This document shows, piece after piece, positions 32,801 through 43,857 of a stretch of DNA of 64,000 nucleotides; within the stretch, counting starts at the first letter, position 1; every line of letters begins with the position of its first letter. The notes below the pieces were generated by a model, which made no database searches, had not been told where the DNA came from, and saw only the letters and a program-made list of their open reading frames with translations. Made by a program: the position numbers and the translations under genes. Source of the DNA: Spirometra erinaceieuropaei (lineage: Eukaryota > Platyhelminthes > Cestoda > Diphyllobothriidea > Diphyllobothriidae); contig CACRXP010000396.1 in NCBI GenBank assembly GCA_902702965.1, forward strand, positions 1 to 64,000, given 5' to 3'.

Positions 32801-33442
32801 CCATACTGAGGCAAATTCAGCTGCGCTGGNNNNNNNNNNNNNNNNNNNNNNNNNNNNNNNNNNNNNNNNNNNNNNNNNNNNNNNNNNNNNNNNNNNNNNN
32901 NNNNNNNNNNNNNNNNNNNNNNNNNNNNNNNNNNNNNNNNNNNNNNNNNNNNNNNNNNNNNNNNNNNNNNNNNNNNNNNNNNNNNNNNNNNNNNNNNNNN
33001 NNNNNNNNNNNNNNNNNNNNNNNNNNNNNNNNNNNNNNNNNNNNNNNNNNNNNNNNNNNNNNNNNNNNNNNNNNNNNNNNNNNNNNNNNNNNNNNNNNNN
33101 NNNNNNNNNNNNNNNNNNTCCTTCTCCTCCTCCTCGCCCACTGCTCCAACGGCGGCCGCTCAGGCAACTGTCCCGCGCACAACAACCGACACTACCACCA
33201 CCTCTCCTGACTCCAGGGATGAGGATCAGGACTACACCTGCCCTCACTGCGACCGTACCTTCACCTCACACATCGGCCTGGTCGGTCACTTGCGAATCCA
33301 TCGCACAGAGACTGGAAAACCAGTGCGTGAAGCACCAACCTACACCCACCGCGCTCGCCTCCACTGCCCACACTGCCCTCGCACTTTCAGGCATCGCATG
33401 GGCCTATTCGGCCACATGCGCATCCACGACGACCTGCGGTAG
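29782..33442 (+). pseudogene. LINE endonuclease-reverse transcriptase with C2H2 fingers (broken)
   Basis: This frame opens after a TAG at 29779-29781 with an Asn- and Ser/Pro-rich stretch. The endonuclease follows: LAAWNVRS at about 30006, ALSET, then an in-frame TGA at 30133-30135, [10 protein letters not shown] near 30455 and TDHRRV near 30740. The downstream methionine frame runs from 30163. The reverse transcriptase has [29 protein letters not shown] and the catalytic FADDC (32257-32271). The assembly gap interrupts at 32830-33118. After it the coherent frame is a different one, giving a Thr/Ser/Pro linker and two fingers, CPHCDRTF...HLRIH and CPHCPRTF...HMRIH, to TAG at 33440-33442. The protein would nick DNA and reverse-transcribe its own RNA at the target. 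The TGA looks like a CGA-to-TGA transition, so this copy is probably inactive unless read through. Confidence 0.8.
32830..33118. other. Assembly gap (289 N)
   Basis: Unknown bases inside the LINE after QIQLRW of the post-reverse-transcriptase region. The frame before the gap does not continue coherently after it, which indicates that the gap length is an estimate. Confidence 0.99.
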
Positions 33443-34535
33443 ACAACCGCCGGCCACACCTCACATTCACTCACTCCCTACCTCCTCCACCACCACCACC
33501 ACCCCACCAGAAATCAACACTCACACACCGCATACACCAAACCGCCACCTCCCACGCAAGTGGGAAGTCCGCATCTCGACTCGGTCCCCATGCGGCTTCG
33601 GCTGCACGGGTGACTTGAGTCCGAGACTATCCCGACACGTCAAGTGTCGTGGATAGGAAGGTTGCTGATTGACGCCCGCTCTCGGTTCACGCAGTTCGTC
33701 GCGTTGTGTGTGTGTTGTGTGGAGTGGCGGACTGGTGGGCTGGGAACGGGCTGAAACAGCACCTTCCACGGCACTCTCACGCAAGTGAGAGACACGCCGT
33801 TCAGCCCCCGTTGTGTGAAATCCTGGTGTTGTGTGCATGGGGGGCCAGGTCGTGCCGTGGCGCGCGCAGTCATGGTCATTCGACCATGACAGCCACCGCG
33901 CCCATTCCCCACTCCAGTCTGCTGACCGGCTCGAACAACGGCTGGGGTGTGGGAGTGGGAAGGGAGAGTGAGGTCGACGACTCAGCGCACTTCCTCCTCA
34001 CTATAAGCAATCTGACGCGCTTGAAGCTATCACGGTGCGCTAAAAGCGGTGGCTTGGAAGGTTTCCAACTGACGGGGTACCTTGGACCTCCTCCTTGACC
34101 GGAGGCGGTCTGAGAGTCAGGCTGCGATGGCTCCTTTTTAATGTGGCTATTATGGCACTCCCATCACAGTGTGGGATCCGAGCCAGGCGTTGGCGTCACG
34201 CCCAGGTGCGACTTCGGCCGTGCCAGCCTCCAAATCTCTCTTGTGTTGGTTGAAATCCTGGTTATTTGTTGTGTGGACCAGGGGGTGTGGTGGAACGCCA
34301 AGGTGAGGATCCGTCCGAGCCATCCACCTGCGGTCTCTCTCGTCTCCGGTCTTCTTGACACTGTCTTGACACCGGGCTCGGGCGAGGGAGGAGGAGAGAG
34401 TGTAGGTAGATGTTACGCAAGTCTGCCGGCACTATAAACCCCTGCGTAAGTCACCGTCCCTGCTCCCATTGCTGCTGTAACTGTGGGGCACACGGTGGAC
34501 ATCATCGAAAACGATGGTCGCACTGTCATATTTTC
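33443..34535 (+). other. 3' region of the LINE
   Basis: It begins with CA-rich and CCA-repeat sequence. A conserved-looking stretch at about 33560-33656 reads CGFGCTGDLSPRLSRHVKC in one frame and could be a remnant of further coding sequence. From about 34060 (GTTTCCAACTGACGGGGTAC) to 34535 the sequence recurs as short 5'-truncated copies at 9893, 36180, 39105 and 60205 and in part at 27610 and 54255. That defines the element's mobile tail. Confidence 0.6.
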
Positions 34536-34899
34536 CTAAATATCGCTTGTAATTCGGTAGCGTTAGCAGTTCGCCTAGAAAGACATGTAAATTCGTTCTA
34601 TTCTTACTAGCGTGACGGCATCTTTAACGAAACTTGCGAAACTCAAAAATGAAGAACTTTCGCGCTTAGAAAACTGCATTTCTTTGATGCTTTCGATGGT
34701 AGTTATTTGAGAAATCGGTTAAAATGGAGTATAGCCCTTGCCCTCAAATAAAAACCTAGATTGCATTGCATCCTGTAACCATGAAAACCCTAAACAAAAC
34801 GCCAGCATCATTGTTGAGTGCTGCTCATAATGCCTGCGGGAACGGTACCAAAAAAACCAATCCCGGATACTGTTATATCATAACAAAGCGTGTATCTTT

Positions 34900-34990
34900 A
34901 GACCGCGCATGTCCCATAAAGCCCTGGAAAATTTCGAATTTATGATTTCAAGATAAAGCAAATTCCTCTCTCCTCTCTCTCCCGGATCTT
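34900..34990 (+). mobile_element. 3' terminus of a Jockey/CR1-like LINE
   Basis: GAATTTATGATTTCAAGATA then AAGCAAATTCCTCTCTC matches the end of the LINE at 50640-51740 (GAATTTATGATTTCAAAATA, AAGCGACTTCCTCTCTC). It is a very short 5'-truncated insertion. Confidence 0.6.
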
Positions 34991-35159
34991 TTTAAGTACT
35001 GAACATTGGTCCCACAACCATACGTCGTTGTGGTTGAATTTGGACGTAGGAGGTGTCAAGGTAGCGGACAAACTGTGTAGGATTTCGCTGACAGCACCAT
35101 GTGCCTTGTGCAGGTGTTAAATACGTCCGGCGGCCTTTAAATGATGCCCGACTCTGATC

Positions 35160-36525
35160 TGTGGTTCATTGAAGCTAGGCTCCGCCTAGCAACCACACCC
35201 CAGTTACCGTCTCGTCTGGCGGGCTAAAATGCGTGAGAGTATCCGATGTCGTGTGCGTCTCCACACTCCCCAGTTCTTGTTCCAGTTCTTCCTCCTCCTC
35301 CCCCTTCTCCTCCTCCTCCTCCCCCTCATCCTCCTCCTACTTCTTCCCATTTTAAAAATAGTCCTATGGAGTGGGCGACCTGCAATTCCGTGGGCAGTCT
35401 AGAATAACCGGGATTATTCCCTCATAAAAAGGGTAGTGAAGAATATTGTTGTCAGGCAGCTGCCTAGGGCGTCAAAGCAGCCCTATTTACTTCTTTGGGC
35501 GGAAAGAGGCTAAAAAAGCACCATGAACATATATTAGATTAAGATCATCTGCACGCAGACTTGGGCTTGCAGATTTAAAACTTACGGTCGAAACAATCAA
35601 ACAAACAACCCAATCTCCTATCGTGTCCACAGGCAGCTGGAGGAAATCGCTCAATCCAGCAGCCTGGAATGTTTGTTCCCTTTAAGAGAATCCGAGAAGC
35701 AGCTGGCCGGAAAGAAAACCGGCGCTCGAGAACAGACGCACGACAGGATGGATTTCGCCGCTTTTAAGTAGTCCGCTTCTCTGAAGAAAGCCAACTGGAG
35801 GTGGTGGGTGCCGGCTACATCTTCCTCTGGGTTGGCTGCTCAAAGGTAGTACGACGCAACGCATGCGTCGCTTTGGCCATCCATGATGACATCGTGGGAC
35901 GATTTCCCCGTCTGTCGCGGCGCATCATCGACCGCCTCTTGAGTCTGTACCAGCTTTTTCGGGGAGCCCAATTCGCCGCCATCATCAGTGTCTACGTCCC
36001 CCTCCCCCAATGACCAAATGTGTTGAGATGAAAGACGCATTCTCTGAGGACACTCACGCCCTCCTGGAGATTGTGCCGAATTCGAACAAGCTGATAGTCC
36101 TCCGGTGGCTTGAATACCCGCATCGGGACAGACCACGCTGTCGGACTCTCCGCCCTCCTCAGAGGCTGCAGGAGCTATTTCTTAATGGGAATTGTTTGAC
36201 ACTCCCACCCAGTGGGATCCCAGCCGTCTCCCATTTCTTCTTGTGTGAAATTCCTGTCACTTGTGTGTGAACCAAGGGGTGAGGTTGCACGCCAAGACGC
36301 GAGTTCAGTCGTCTCCAGCTACCTGCCTCCTCGCCCGTCTCTGTCCTCACTGACTGCTCCTCGAAACCGTATTCAAGTGGGATAAGAGAGAGGGCGATAG
36401 GTACGGCGCACGTCTACCGGCACTTTAAATTAACACACGCGCAGGCCCTAATCCTTGCTCTCACCATGCTGTGGGGCACACGGTGGATATCATTGTTCAC
36501 GATGGTCGAACTGTCATGAGTGAAT
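35160..36525 (+). mobile_element. Internally deleted derivative of the RTE-like LINE
   Basis: 35160-35240 matches the LINE 5' region (ACCGTCTCGTCTGGCGGGCT versus ACCGTCTCGACCGGCGGGCT). 35655-36150 matches the endonuclease N-terminal half: GCCTGGAATGTTTGTTCCCT, then VGAGYIFLW and DDIVGRFPRL in the frame 35801-36013. At about 36150-36185, shortly after a decayed GDFNARVG equivalent, the sequence jumps directly to the LINE 3' tail (GACACTCCCACCCAGTGGGA) and runs to the same end, CGGTGGATATCATTG. The rest of the endonuclease, the reverse transcriptase and the fingers are gone. Confidence 0.7.
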
Positions 36526-36614
36526 TTCAGACCTCCATAATGCTTCCCTATAAAGTTATCACGTTGCCTTTTTCTGCGATTTTGTTGCGTAAGCAGCCAC
36601 AGCGAGAGTAAATA

Positions 36615-37582
36615 CAGTAGGTAGGCTAAGTCATGAAATATCAACGGAAATTCCGAAATGCGTTTCCGTTTCGAAAAGATTAATTAAGTAGAGTTATGAA
36701 AAAAATCATCGTGCAGCATAATTCTATAATAATTCAGTTATCCCAGGACGCCGGCTTTCGTGCAAACTTTTTCCGGCTGAATCTAAAGACCGCACTTCGT
36801 AAAAAATGACTAAATAATCAGCATGCATCTTTTCATTGATTTTCGATCCCCTTAAAGATTCAATTATATTTCATGTAAAACATGCATAAAATATTCATTC
36901 TTTTGCTCATTCAGTAAAAAATTACGTCTTCTTTCGATGCTACACCCGAAGAAAGGGTACAGTTCGTTTTTAAGACAATTTCTAAATGTGAGATTTCTTA
37001 ATACCCTGGCAAAGCCCTTTATAAAACTTCATGCATCAGCATCTACCAATGTGGCTTGTAAAGTTAACAATATATCTCACATCCACTGCTTAATTTTATA
37101 AGACCCACATGGTCTCCTCTTAATACCGAAAAGAAATGTATGGTATCTATACGACGAAATCATACCGCTTGCAGTTTGGGAACCCTGAAGTCGAGGTCAA
37201 AATTATTCGGAAATTGAAAAGTTTTATAAAACCAAATCATACCCTTCCTTCGGTCATAAAATTGAAAGAAGACGTAATTTTCTACTGAATGAGCAAAAGA
37301 CTGAATATTTTATGCATTTTTACATGAAATATAATTGAATCTTTGGGCGGATCGAAAATTAATGAAAAAATGCATGCTGCTTATGTAGTCATTTTTTACT
37401 GATTATGGCATTTAGAATCAGCCGGAAAGAAATTTGTTCGAAAGCCGGCGTCCTGAGGTAACTGAATTATTGTAGAATTATGCTACGCGATGATTGGACT
37501 TACAACCCTACTTATTAATCTTTTCGAAACATAAACGCATTCCAGAATTTCGTTTGACATTCATGAGTTAGCCCACCTACTG
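36615..37582. mobile_element. Long-TIR mariner-type MITE (copy 1)
   Basis: TA at 36613-36614 and 37583-37584 flank the element. The left terminus CAGTAGGTAGGCTAAGTCAT and the right terminus (reverse complement CAGTAGGTGGGCTAACTCAT) begin inverted repeats of about 320 bp with shared modules: AAATGCGTTTCCGTTTCGAAA, the CAGGACGCCGGCTTTCG block and AAAATTACGTCTTC. The central ~300 bp is unique and non-coding. A TA duplication and CAGT-type termini are typical of Tc1/mariner-derived elements. No transposase is present. Confidence 0.8.
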
Positions 37583-37615
37583 TAAGTACGAAAGTTGAGC
37601 AAATTTTATACTGTA

Positions 37616-38690
37616 TCAAAAATGAAGGCGAAATTTCAAGTTCCAAGTGTATGCATAAGTGAAAAAGAAGACTCGAGCACCGTAAAACTGCGTTTATTGT
37701 CCTGAGCTTTCAAACTCGTACAAGAGTCCATCGTCAGAGTTAGCAGCAGAACAGGCGAGAGTTATCAGGCATTAGGGCCAATCGTCGACCGAAACCTTAA
37801 CGGTGAACATGAAACGACGGTTTATAGGAACGCAACAAACACCACACAGCTTCTCAGTTTTCACAAATAACATCCAGTGGCTCACAAACGAAGCTGTGTT
37901 AAGACGCTCTTCAAACGGATCCAAACTCATTTCAGCAAACCCGAGGGCAGAGCACGTGACACGCGATATCTCCGCGACCAGTTTGTGCAAAATGGCTATC
38001 CGAGGGCATTCATAAGTCCCTGCCTACGCGGTCGCCACCAGAGGACTCGAACATCAACACCATCGACGATATGGCATTCTCTGCCACACATCAAGGGCCT
38101 TTCAGAAGCGACCGAGCGCATTGCTGCGGAGCGAGGTGTTGAAGTTGCACACCGCCCCAAAGCCGCCATGCGCAATAGGGTCATGAAAATCAAACACCGG
38201 TTAAAGCCTGAAATGCAATCTGGAGTAGTGTATCGCATTCCGTGTCGAAATTGTTTTGGTAACTACACAGGACAGATTGGGCGCATGCTCAGTTCGCGCC
38301 GCATACACGAACATAAACTGGCTGTGCGACGAGGCGACGCATTATCACAAGTGGCGGTTCACACCTTCGAAATGGGTCACGAGTTTAACTTCGCAGCCAC
38401 TAAAATAGTCGCCCATGCCGGAAGCAAAACAGGCCAAGAATTGATTGAAGCCTGGACTCCGAATGGAAACTCAGTCAGTCGGTTTATCGATCTGGCGCCG
38501 GTGTACAGGGCCCTGCGTAGTCACCTCCAGTTCTGCGTCTTCGGTAGATGATTGGTCTACATGCCTTATAACTGTAGCTTGCTATGTTACTGCTGCTACC
38601 TCTGACGATGGACTCCTGTACGAGTCTGAGAGCTCAGGACAATAAAAACACTGTTCCGGTGTTCGACTCTTCTTCACTCATAATATATCA
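37616..38690 (+). mobile_element. PLE family A copy flanked by inverted tails
   Basis: The left 37616-37790 is the family tail in minus orientation (TCGTCAG at 37731-37737, TTTATT at 37693-37698). The right 38552-38690 is the same tail in plus orientation (CTGACGA at 38602-38608, AATAAA at 38641). Between them lies a coding segment from the end of the reverse transcriptase to the end of the GIY-YIG domain. The outer GAAATTTCAAGTTCCAAGTG sequence on the left matches the sequence beyond the tail at 2380 and 44090. Confidence 0.8.
37793..38551 (+). pseudogene. PLE family A protein, RT thumb plus GIY-YIG nuclease
   Basis: In one frame the sequence begins NLNGEHETTVYRNATNT, the end of a Penelope-type reverse transcriptase. 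It meets a TAA at 37868-37870 and then stays open from the methionine at 37877 for 224 residues. HKRSCVKTLFKRI (residues 3-15) closes the thumb. GVVYRIPCRNC (116-126) and NYTGQ (129-133) are the GIY-YIG signature, with C123/C126 and H144/H146 as a likely zinc pair. E145 lies in RIHEHK. A conserved C-terminal domain ends in VFGR. The nuclease domain itself has no stop. Most of the reverse transcriptase is missing, so it cannot move on its own. Confidence 0.8.
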
Positions 38691-38699
38691 TCTTAGGCT

Positions 38700-39104
38700 G
38701 GAGCGGTATAGTCCAAGAATACCATGTGGTACATATAATGTGGAAATCATCCTTCCCCAGGCAAATAAAAAGTCCAGAAGTTTGCTCAACAAAAGTTATA
38801 ACAAGTATGCAAGCATAGATTTCCAGGAGATTGTTATTTTTCTGTCTCGCCTCCCAGGAGTTATTGGTATGCGACTGTGTGCGTGGGAGATGCAGTGGGA
38901 TAAATCTGTACCGTAAACCAGCTCTTTCCACTACGAATTGTCAAATGAGCAACTTGCAACGGGTTTTGCGTGCGTCCGAGTAAATTCTTCAAAATTTCCT
39001 CATCAACTTACCGTGTCTTGTTGTCGAGATTATTTGAGTACTGATTTACCGTTTCCCTCTGATCGTCCCTCTGCCTTTGGACTTGATCGACATGACTAAA
39101 TGAA
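38700..39104. other. No recognised feature
   Basis: Unique sequence between a PLE and a LINE tail. The frame that crosses the PLE tail (38584-38916) is not credible. Confidence 0.4.
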
Positions 39105-39430
39105 AATTGACATTGTGCTGCACAACTAGGAAGATCATTGACGGTGACTTACACGTGAATTATTCTCAGTGATATTAGGCTTGCGCAGCATCTACTGCAC
39201 ACTCTCCTCCTTCCTACCTGGGCCTATTGGCATGACCAAGGCAAGAAGGCCGGGGGCGAGAATTGATACAGGTGGCTAGCCCGACGTAAACGCGCACCTA
39301 GGCGTACCACCACAACCAGTGGTCCACAACATACACTGATTAGGGAAAATGGCGGGGGGGAGGGAGCGTCAAGGATCACGGTTGGCGCTGCGTGGGCCCG
39401 CAGGTCTGCCGTCATGCCCCCGTGTTAGCT
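39105..39430 (-). mobile_element. Degenerate LINE 3' tail copy
   Basis: GTGAATTATTCTCAGTGATA, GGCTTGCGCAGCATCTACTG and CACACTCTCCTCCTTCC match the minus-strand tail copies at 9893-10200 and 54255-54500. A CGCACCTAGGCGTACCAC module follows. Strongly diverged. Confidence 0.5.
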
Positions 39431-42142
39431 TCTCTTATGGTGCGCATTACCGATAACGCCTGCCCGATTTCGATCTACCCCTTGTGTTTGTCCAACACAT
39501 ATACGACGTGGTCCGTTTTAGCGGTCCTCAATAGACTATACATCGTTTGAACAAACACACTTGACGACTGGGCATCTACAATGTGGACGCATCAACGGGC
39601 GACAATACGCAGCTTTCTTCTTTGTGCATCTTCCTCAAGAAGCGTTCCTTCGCTAATCGGGCTAATCGACAGGTCTTAGAGCTCCATGCAACCTTTTTTG
39701 CTGCAAACGAATCATTCATCCCAGACAACTTACTGTCGAGCAGTGAGAAGCAAGAGTTCAGGAACCGTCTGGAAATTCTCTGATTTTATGCGCCTGGTAA
39801 GGATTTTGACTCATATGTGGAACGCATTCTGTCCAGTTACATGTCGTCCTTATTTCGATATACTGAAATAAATGGACCTTCAGCGAAACGGGTACTTCCG
39901 GGTTCAATCATAAATCCCATGGTTCTGATAATGAAGGTCAAAAGAATACGCCTGGGACTCTGTCGCGGAAAATAAATTTTTAAGTAGATCAATTTGTAGA
40001 ACGTGGAGGAAATTATTTTACGAAGGGTCGATGTCTATAAGAAGATTTGACACAAATTTGGTCACTAGATCGGCAAACCAGTTTGAAAATTGGAATTATT
40101 TTTTGTTATCTTTGATGCTTATTCCTGTTTCAGTGGGTACCTTCTTAGTGAGCCATCAAGAATGGTATGACAGGGATTTAGTTGTGGAATTTGGTAAATT
40201 TACAAGGCTCCAAAAGCCTTTAAGAAGGGTCTTTAACCGAGGCAGGTATAATTATAGTTTCAGTTTATTCAGATGCCTCGTTCTAACAGTTAGCCAGATA
40301 TATCAAAAATTTATTTCACTGCCAGTAATATGTTGTGTATTTATAAGAAAATATGGCATTTCCTTGATGGTCAACGCGGCCATGTTGAGAATTGACTGAT
40401 AAGTCACAAATAGTACGTGTAGTTCCTACTGTACCTGATGGTACATTTATCGTTCGAGTTAATTTAAACATTTTGTCGAAATGAGGTGAGTAGGTTATTT
40501 AAAAATCGGCCACCATCGCCTACCTGACAGTTGTTAGGAATCGCCAACAGGCCTAATTCTTGTGATGAAAGCATAACAGTTTGCTCTGGAAGTAGGATCC
40601 GCTGCCACATGCTCATCGAAAAAAAGCTGAAATCATTGCACCTGCCCTTCGTGGTCGTTCAAAGTATACTCAGTTATTCACTGACTCAAAACTCTGAGCA
40701 TCCATGAGTCCAGTCAAACCGAAACGAACAGTCATTACGGCCATCACCGTCCTTAAAGAAAACTTTTCGAAAGAATCAGGGGCATGTATTTTCTTCGCAA
40801 ACGTTCACTTTTACAGAGACCATGGCACATAATTACGCTGGTACCTTGCCGAAACCTAAGTTCGATCTAAACAAAATGAAAGCGTGTTCTGCACCCAGAG
40901 ACCAAATATAAACTTGTATTTTTTGCAAATCAGTAACGATTAACTGAAAATGGGCAAAGTTTGTTGTAGGTTGAACAGCAAGCTGGTTTGCGATTTCCAA
41001 AACAATCCTTTCGCGGGAGAACAGATAAGGACAAATTCGAGGCCGAATCAGTAGGGAGTTGCGTTATAAATTTAAAAAAGTATTTCCGTGGCCCGCAAAG
41101 TATTTTGATGGGTGGTTGTAATCCATATGTACAGCCGAAACAAGCCAGAATGCTGGGGGGAAGTCAATGAATACTTGTCAGATACGCGAAAGAGTTTGCC
41201 GCGAGAGGATGGCCTTCCGTGTCAGAAACAACTCAGACAAGTCGGGTTTGATTCGTATTCAGCAACATGTATTATCAGTGGTGTGTCAGAGTGAAGGAAG
41301 TTGGTTGCTCTGGACTGGCTGCGTGATCCAAACATTCTAGAAGTAGTATCGAAATGTCTGGTCGCATCTCAGACATGGTAAGAAGCTATTTGTGCGGGCA
41401 AGTCTTAGCTAACGCGTAATTCAGAGAAGGAAAGTGTACAGCATTAGCGCAAAACTACACAAAAAGAAGATTTCAAAACAAGGGAAAAGGATTTTTGTCT
41501 GTAACAGAAACGTTATGAGTGCCGATCAGGAAACTACGTAAGCGCACAAAGTCATTTATTTTTTCCCATTCATTTTGTCTCAGAAAATGAATGAAAACGT
41601 GGGTATTTATCCGCGAGACATGTTAAAACGCCTCGGCAGAGTTTTTTGCGCAAAAATGTTTGGTTGACAATGAACTCCCCAAGTAAATGATGAATATGCG
41701 TATACGTGAGTACATTCTCAGGGCCTGGTCTCATTTTGGCCGACCACAAACGAGAATGGCTCTTGTTGCAGGCGAATTCGACACAGATAGCGTGGACACA
41801 GACACCCTTATCGAAGAAGAAAATGCTTTGTTATAAGAGATTTTATGTTCTGCGAGATATTTGTCAAGTTCCACATCAATTGGAGGAGTTAAGGGTGTCG
41901 AGCTAACGCGAAGGGAATTGCAAAGGCGTACTGCAGTAGTTATTTCAGCAAGGGATATATATATATACATAAATGACGGTTATAGATACATTTAGATAAC
42001 TACAGCAGAAAATGGCTATCATCAACAAGGCACTAGCCACGCTTGTTAGGCAGAAAAGGATTGATGTCATGGGTTCACATCCCACCGAGACGCTTCTTTT
42101 TTCACAGTTGAATCAATATGAATTACTAAAAAAAAAACAAGG
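39431..42142. other. Long stretch without a recognised feature
   Basis: Contains an open frame at 40031-40399 (122 codons, with hydrophobic stretches) without any domain or repeat. A weak tRNA-like GGGTTCACATCCC is near 42070 and an ATATATATATA run near 41957. Nothing else recognisable. Confidence 0.4.
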
Positions 42143-42790
42143 GGGTTAGAATAGTCATTTCTGGCTTATTGGTCGTCGTCAGCCCGTGGCTCAGTGGTTA
42201 GAAGCACTGGACTTCTAACTAACATGTTGCGGGATCGCGCCCTAGGTGTTCCACACTTCGAGGTTGGGCATGACTGGCTGACGGCGGCCCAGAAATGGTC
42301 ATTGCAGTCTCCCTTGTCTTTGTCGGTAATAAAGTTCTGTCTATATCATGCGCCGCTGTATGGCTGCTGGTTGGGCTCAAAAGAAAGTCCTAAGTTATGT
42401 ACAACGGGACAAGTGAGCTCCGCAGAAGCGATCGGTGAGCGTCCCTTTACCGCAGAATAGCATTGCGGACAAAGACAAGGGAGACTGTAGTGGCCATTTT
42501 TGACTTATTAGCTGTCTTCAGCCAATCACACCCCAAAGTTTGAAACTCCAGGGGCTCGATCTTGCGACCTGTTAGTTAGAAGTCCAACGCTCCTAACCAC
42601 TGAGGCACGGGCTCGGTGTCCTGTCGATTGCGATCGGAAATATAACATAACACTCTGCGGCTACAGGTTGGGCTCGAGAGAGGAAGATTTCTAAGGCACA
42701 ACGAACGCGTGAGTTCCTTAAAACGATCGCTGAGCGTCCATCTACCATCCTGGTTATGGAGAAGACCGCCTGTACTATGGGAGGGGTCCA
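42143..42790. repeat. SINE mosaic with alternating orientations
   Basis: 42143-42183 is a minus-strand body fragment. 42184-42460 is a plus copy with GTGGCTCAGTGGTTAG, GGGATCGCGCC and a full body and tail. 42463-42640 is a minus copy including the tRNA head (TAACCACTGAGGCACGGGCT). 42645-42790 is the tail again on plus. The changes of direction occur at the edge of the tRNA head and in the leader, so they are not simple nested insertions. Confidence 0.7.
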
Positions 42791-43857
42791 TATTCTCCCC
42801 TTCTCACTAGAAACTGAGTGAAAACGTGAGCACTCATCTGTAAAATAGCATGTTAAAACATTTCTTCGGAGTTGTGCGAACAGAAAGGTCTGATTTGTTA
42901 AAAACTCCCGAAATAAGCGAAACATGTGCGCATATGCAGGTTTTTTGAAGGGGCATGATCCCATATAGACCTTAAAAATCCATTGCTTCGCAAGAAAACG
43001 TGAACTGAGGGTTAGTTGGTGGTACCAATTTACTGCAAGAAATCTCAACAAGCTCTAAATATTTCCGCATTTCCCTATTAGCCGACAGCCGTGCTTCTTG
43101 CATAGATTCTTTTCATAGTAGGACTATATTGGTCAGGCATGCCCGAAGAAAATGATAAAAGTGTTTTTCAGGAGATGGTTTAATGAAAGGTCTCTGTGGT
43201 GAATATCGTTGCACTAAGACAGTTACAGCACTCTTATTTGCAACATTTGGATTCGAACTGTTGACAAAGCCGGGCCAGTTGTAACGACCGATGACGTAAT
43301 TCGCGACAAGCACGATGACATCTGTTTACGGGTCTTTCATCCAGGCCGACTCGCGGTCTCTCTGACTAACGACTGCGACTCCTTATGCAGGTGCGAGTAA
43401 GTGTCAGCCCAAAGTTGTCTGCAGTTTGTGCAGTTTGTGGAGTAACAAATCAAATGTACCCGAATGGAATGTCCAGCTCAGCATAGAAGGGAAGTTTGTT
43501 CCGATATTTGCCATTAAATCACTATTTGCCTACACCGCTTAGCAAAAACACCCCGGTAAGGTTTTTTGTATTTCCAGGTTGTCCGAAGTTTGGTGTCGTG
43601 ACGTACTATAAAAACTTGACGAACTTTCTTACGGACGTGAAATGAATGGGCTTAGGACACAGATTATGATTTTGCGCGTAAATTGACATTCCGTTACTGT
43701 CTTGCGCGTTTATGCATTCTAACCTAGACAGTCTCGTTAAAATGACATTTTATAACTAAAAACACGAATCTTTATCTTGCGAAGGTCAGATAACGCAAGA
43801 TATGGGTAAACTCTTGTTTTCATGAAATCAGAAGTCGTGAAGAAGGATATACTGTCG
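42791..43857. other. No recognised feature
   Basis: The minus frame at 42593-43051 begins in unique DNA and runs into SINE sequence; it is open by chance. Confidence 0.4.

Larger units (their letters stand above)
29225..34535 (+). mobile_element. RTE-like non-LTR retrotransposon (LINE), near complete
   Basis: In order: a GC-rich 5' region with an open frame (29253-29801), an apurinic endonuclease domain (about 29990-30790), a linker, a reverse transcriptase (about 31420-32420), a C-terminal region interrupted by an assembly gap, two C2H2 zinc fingers (33237-33433), and a ~1.1 kb 3' region ending near CGGTGGACATCATCG. The abrupt GC rise at about 29225 marks the 5' limit. The end near 34535 is set by where dispersed tail copies stop matching. 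Target site duplications could not be identified. The element is damaged by a TGA in the endonuclease. Confidence 0.8.

Noticed and set aside
33119..33210. Continuation of the LINE reverse transcriptase frame after the N-gap
   Set aside because: In that frame the residues are leucine- and histidine-rich noise ending at 33210. A different frame gives the coherent linker and zinc fingers, so the gap length is not reliable.
38584..38916. 110-codon frame downstream of PLE family A
   Set aside because: Begins inside the PLE tail and continues into unique DNA without a domain.
40031..40399. 122-codon frame with hydrophobic stretches as a membrane protein
   Set aside because: AT-rich DNA readily gives such stretches; no family or repeat support.
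42593..43051. 152-codon minus-strand frame
   Set aside because: Runs from unique DNA into inverted SINE sequence; open by chance.
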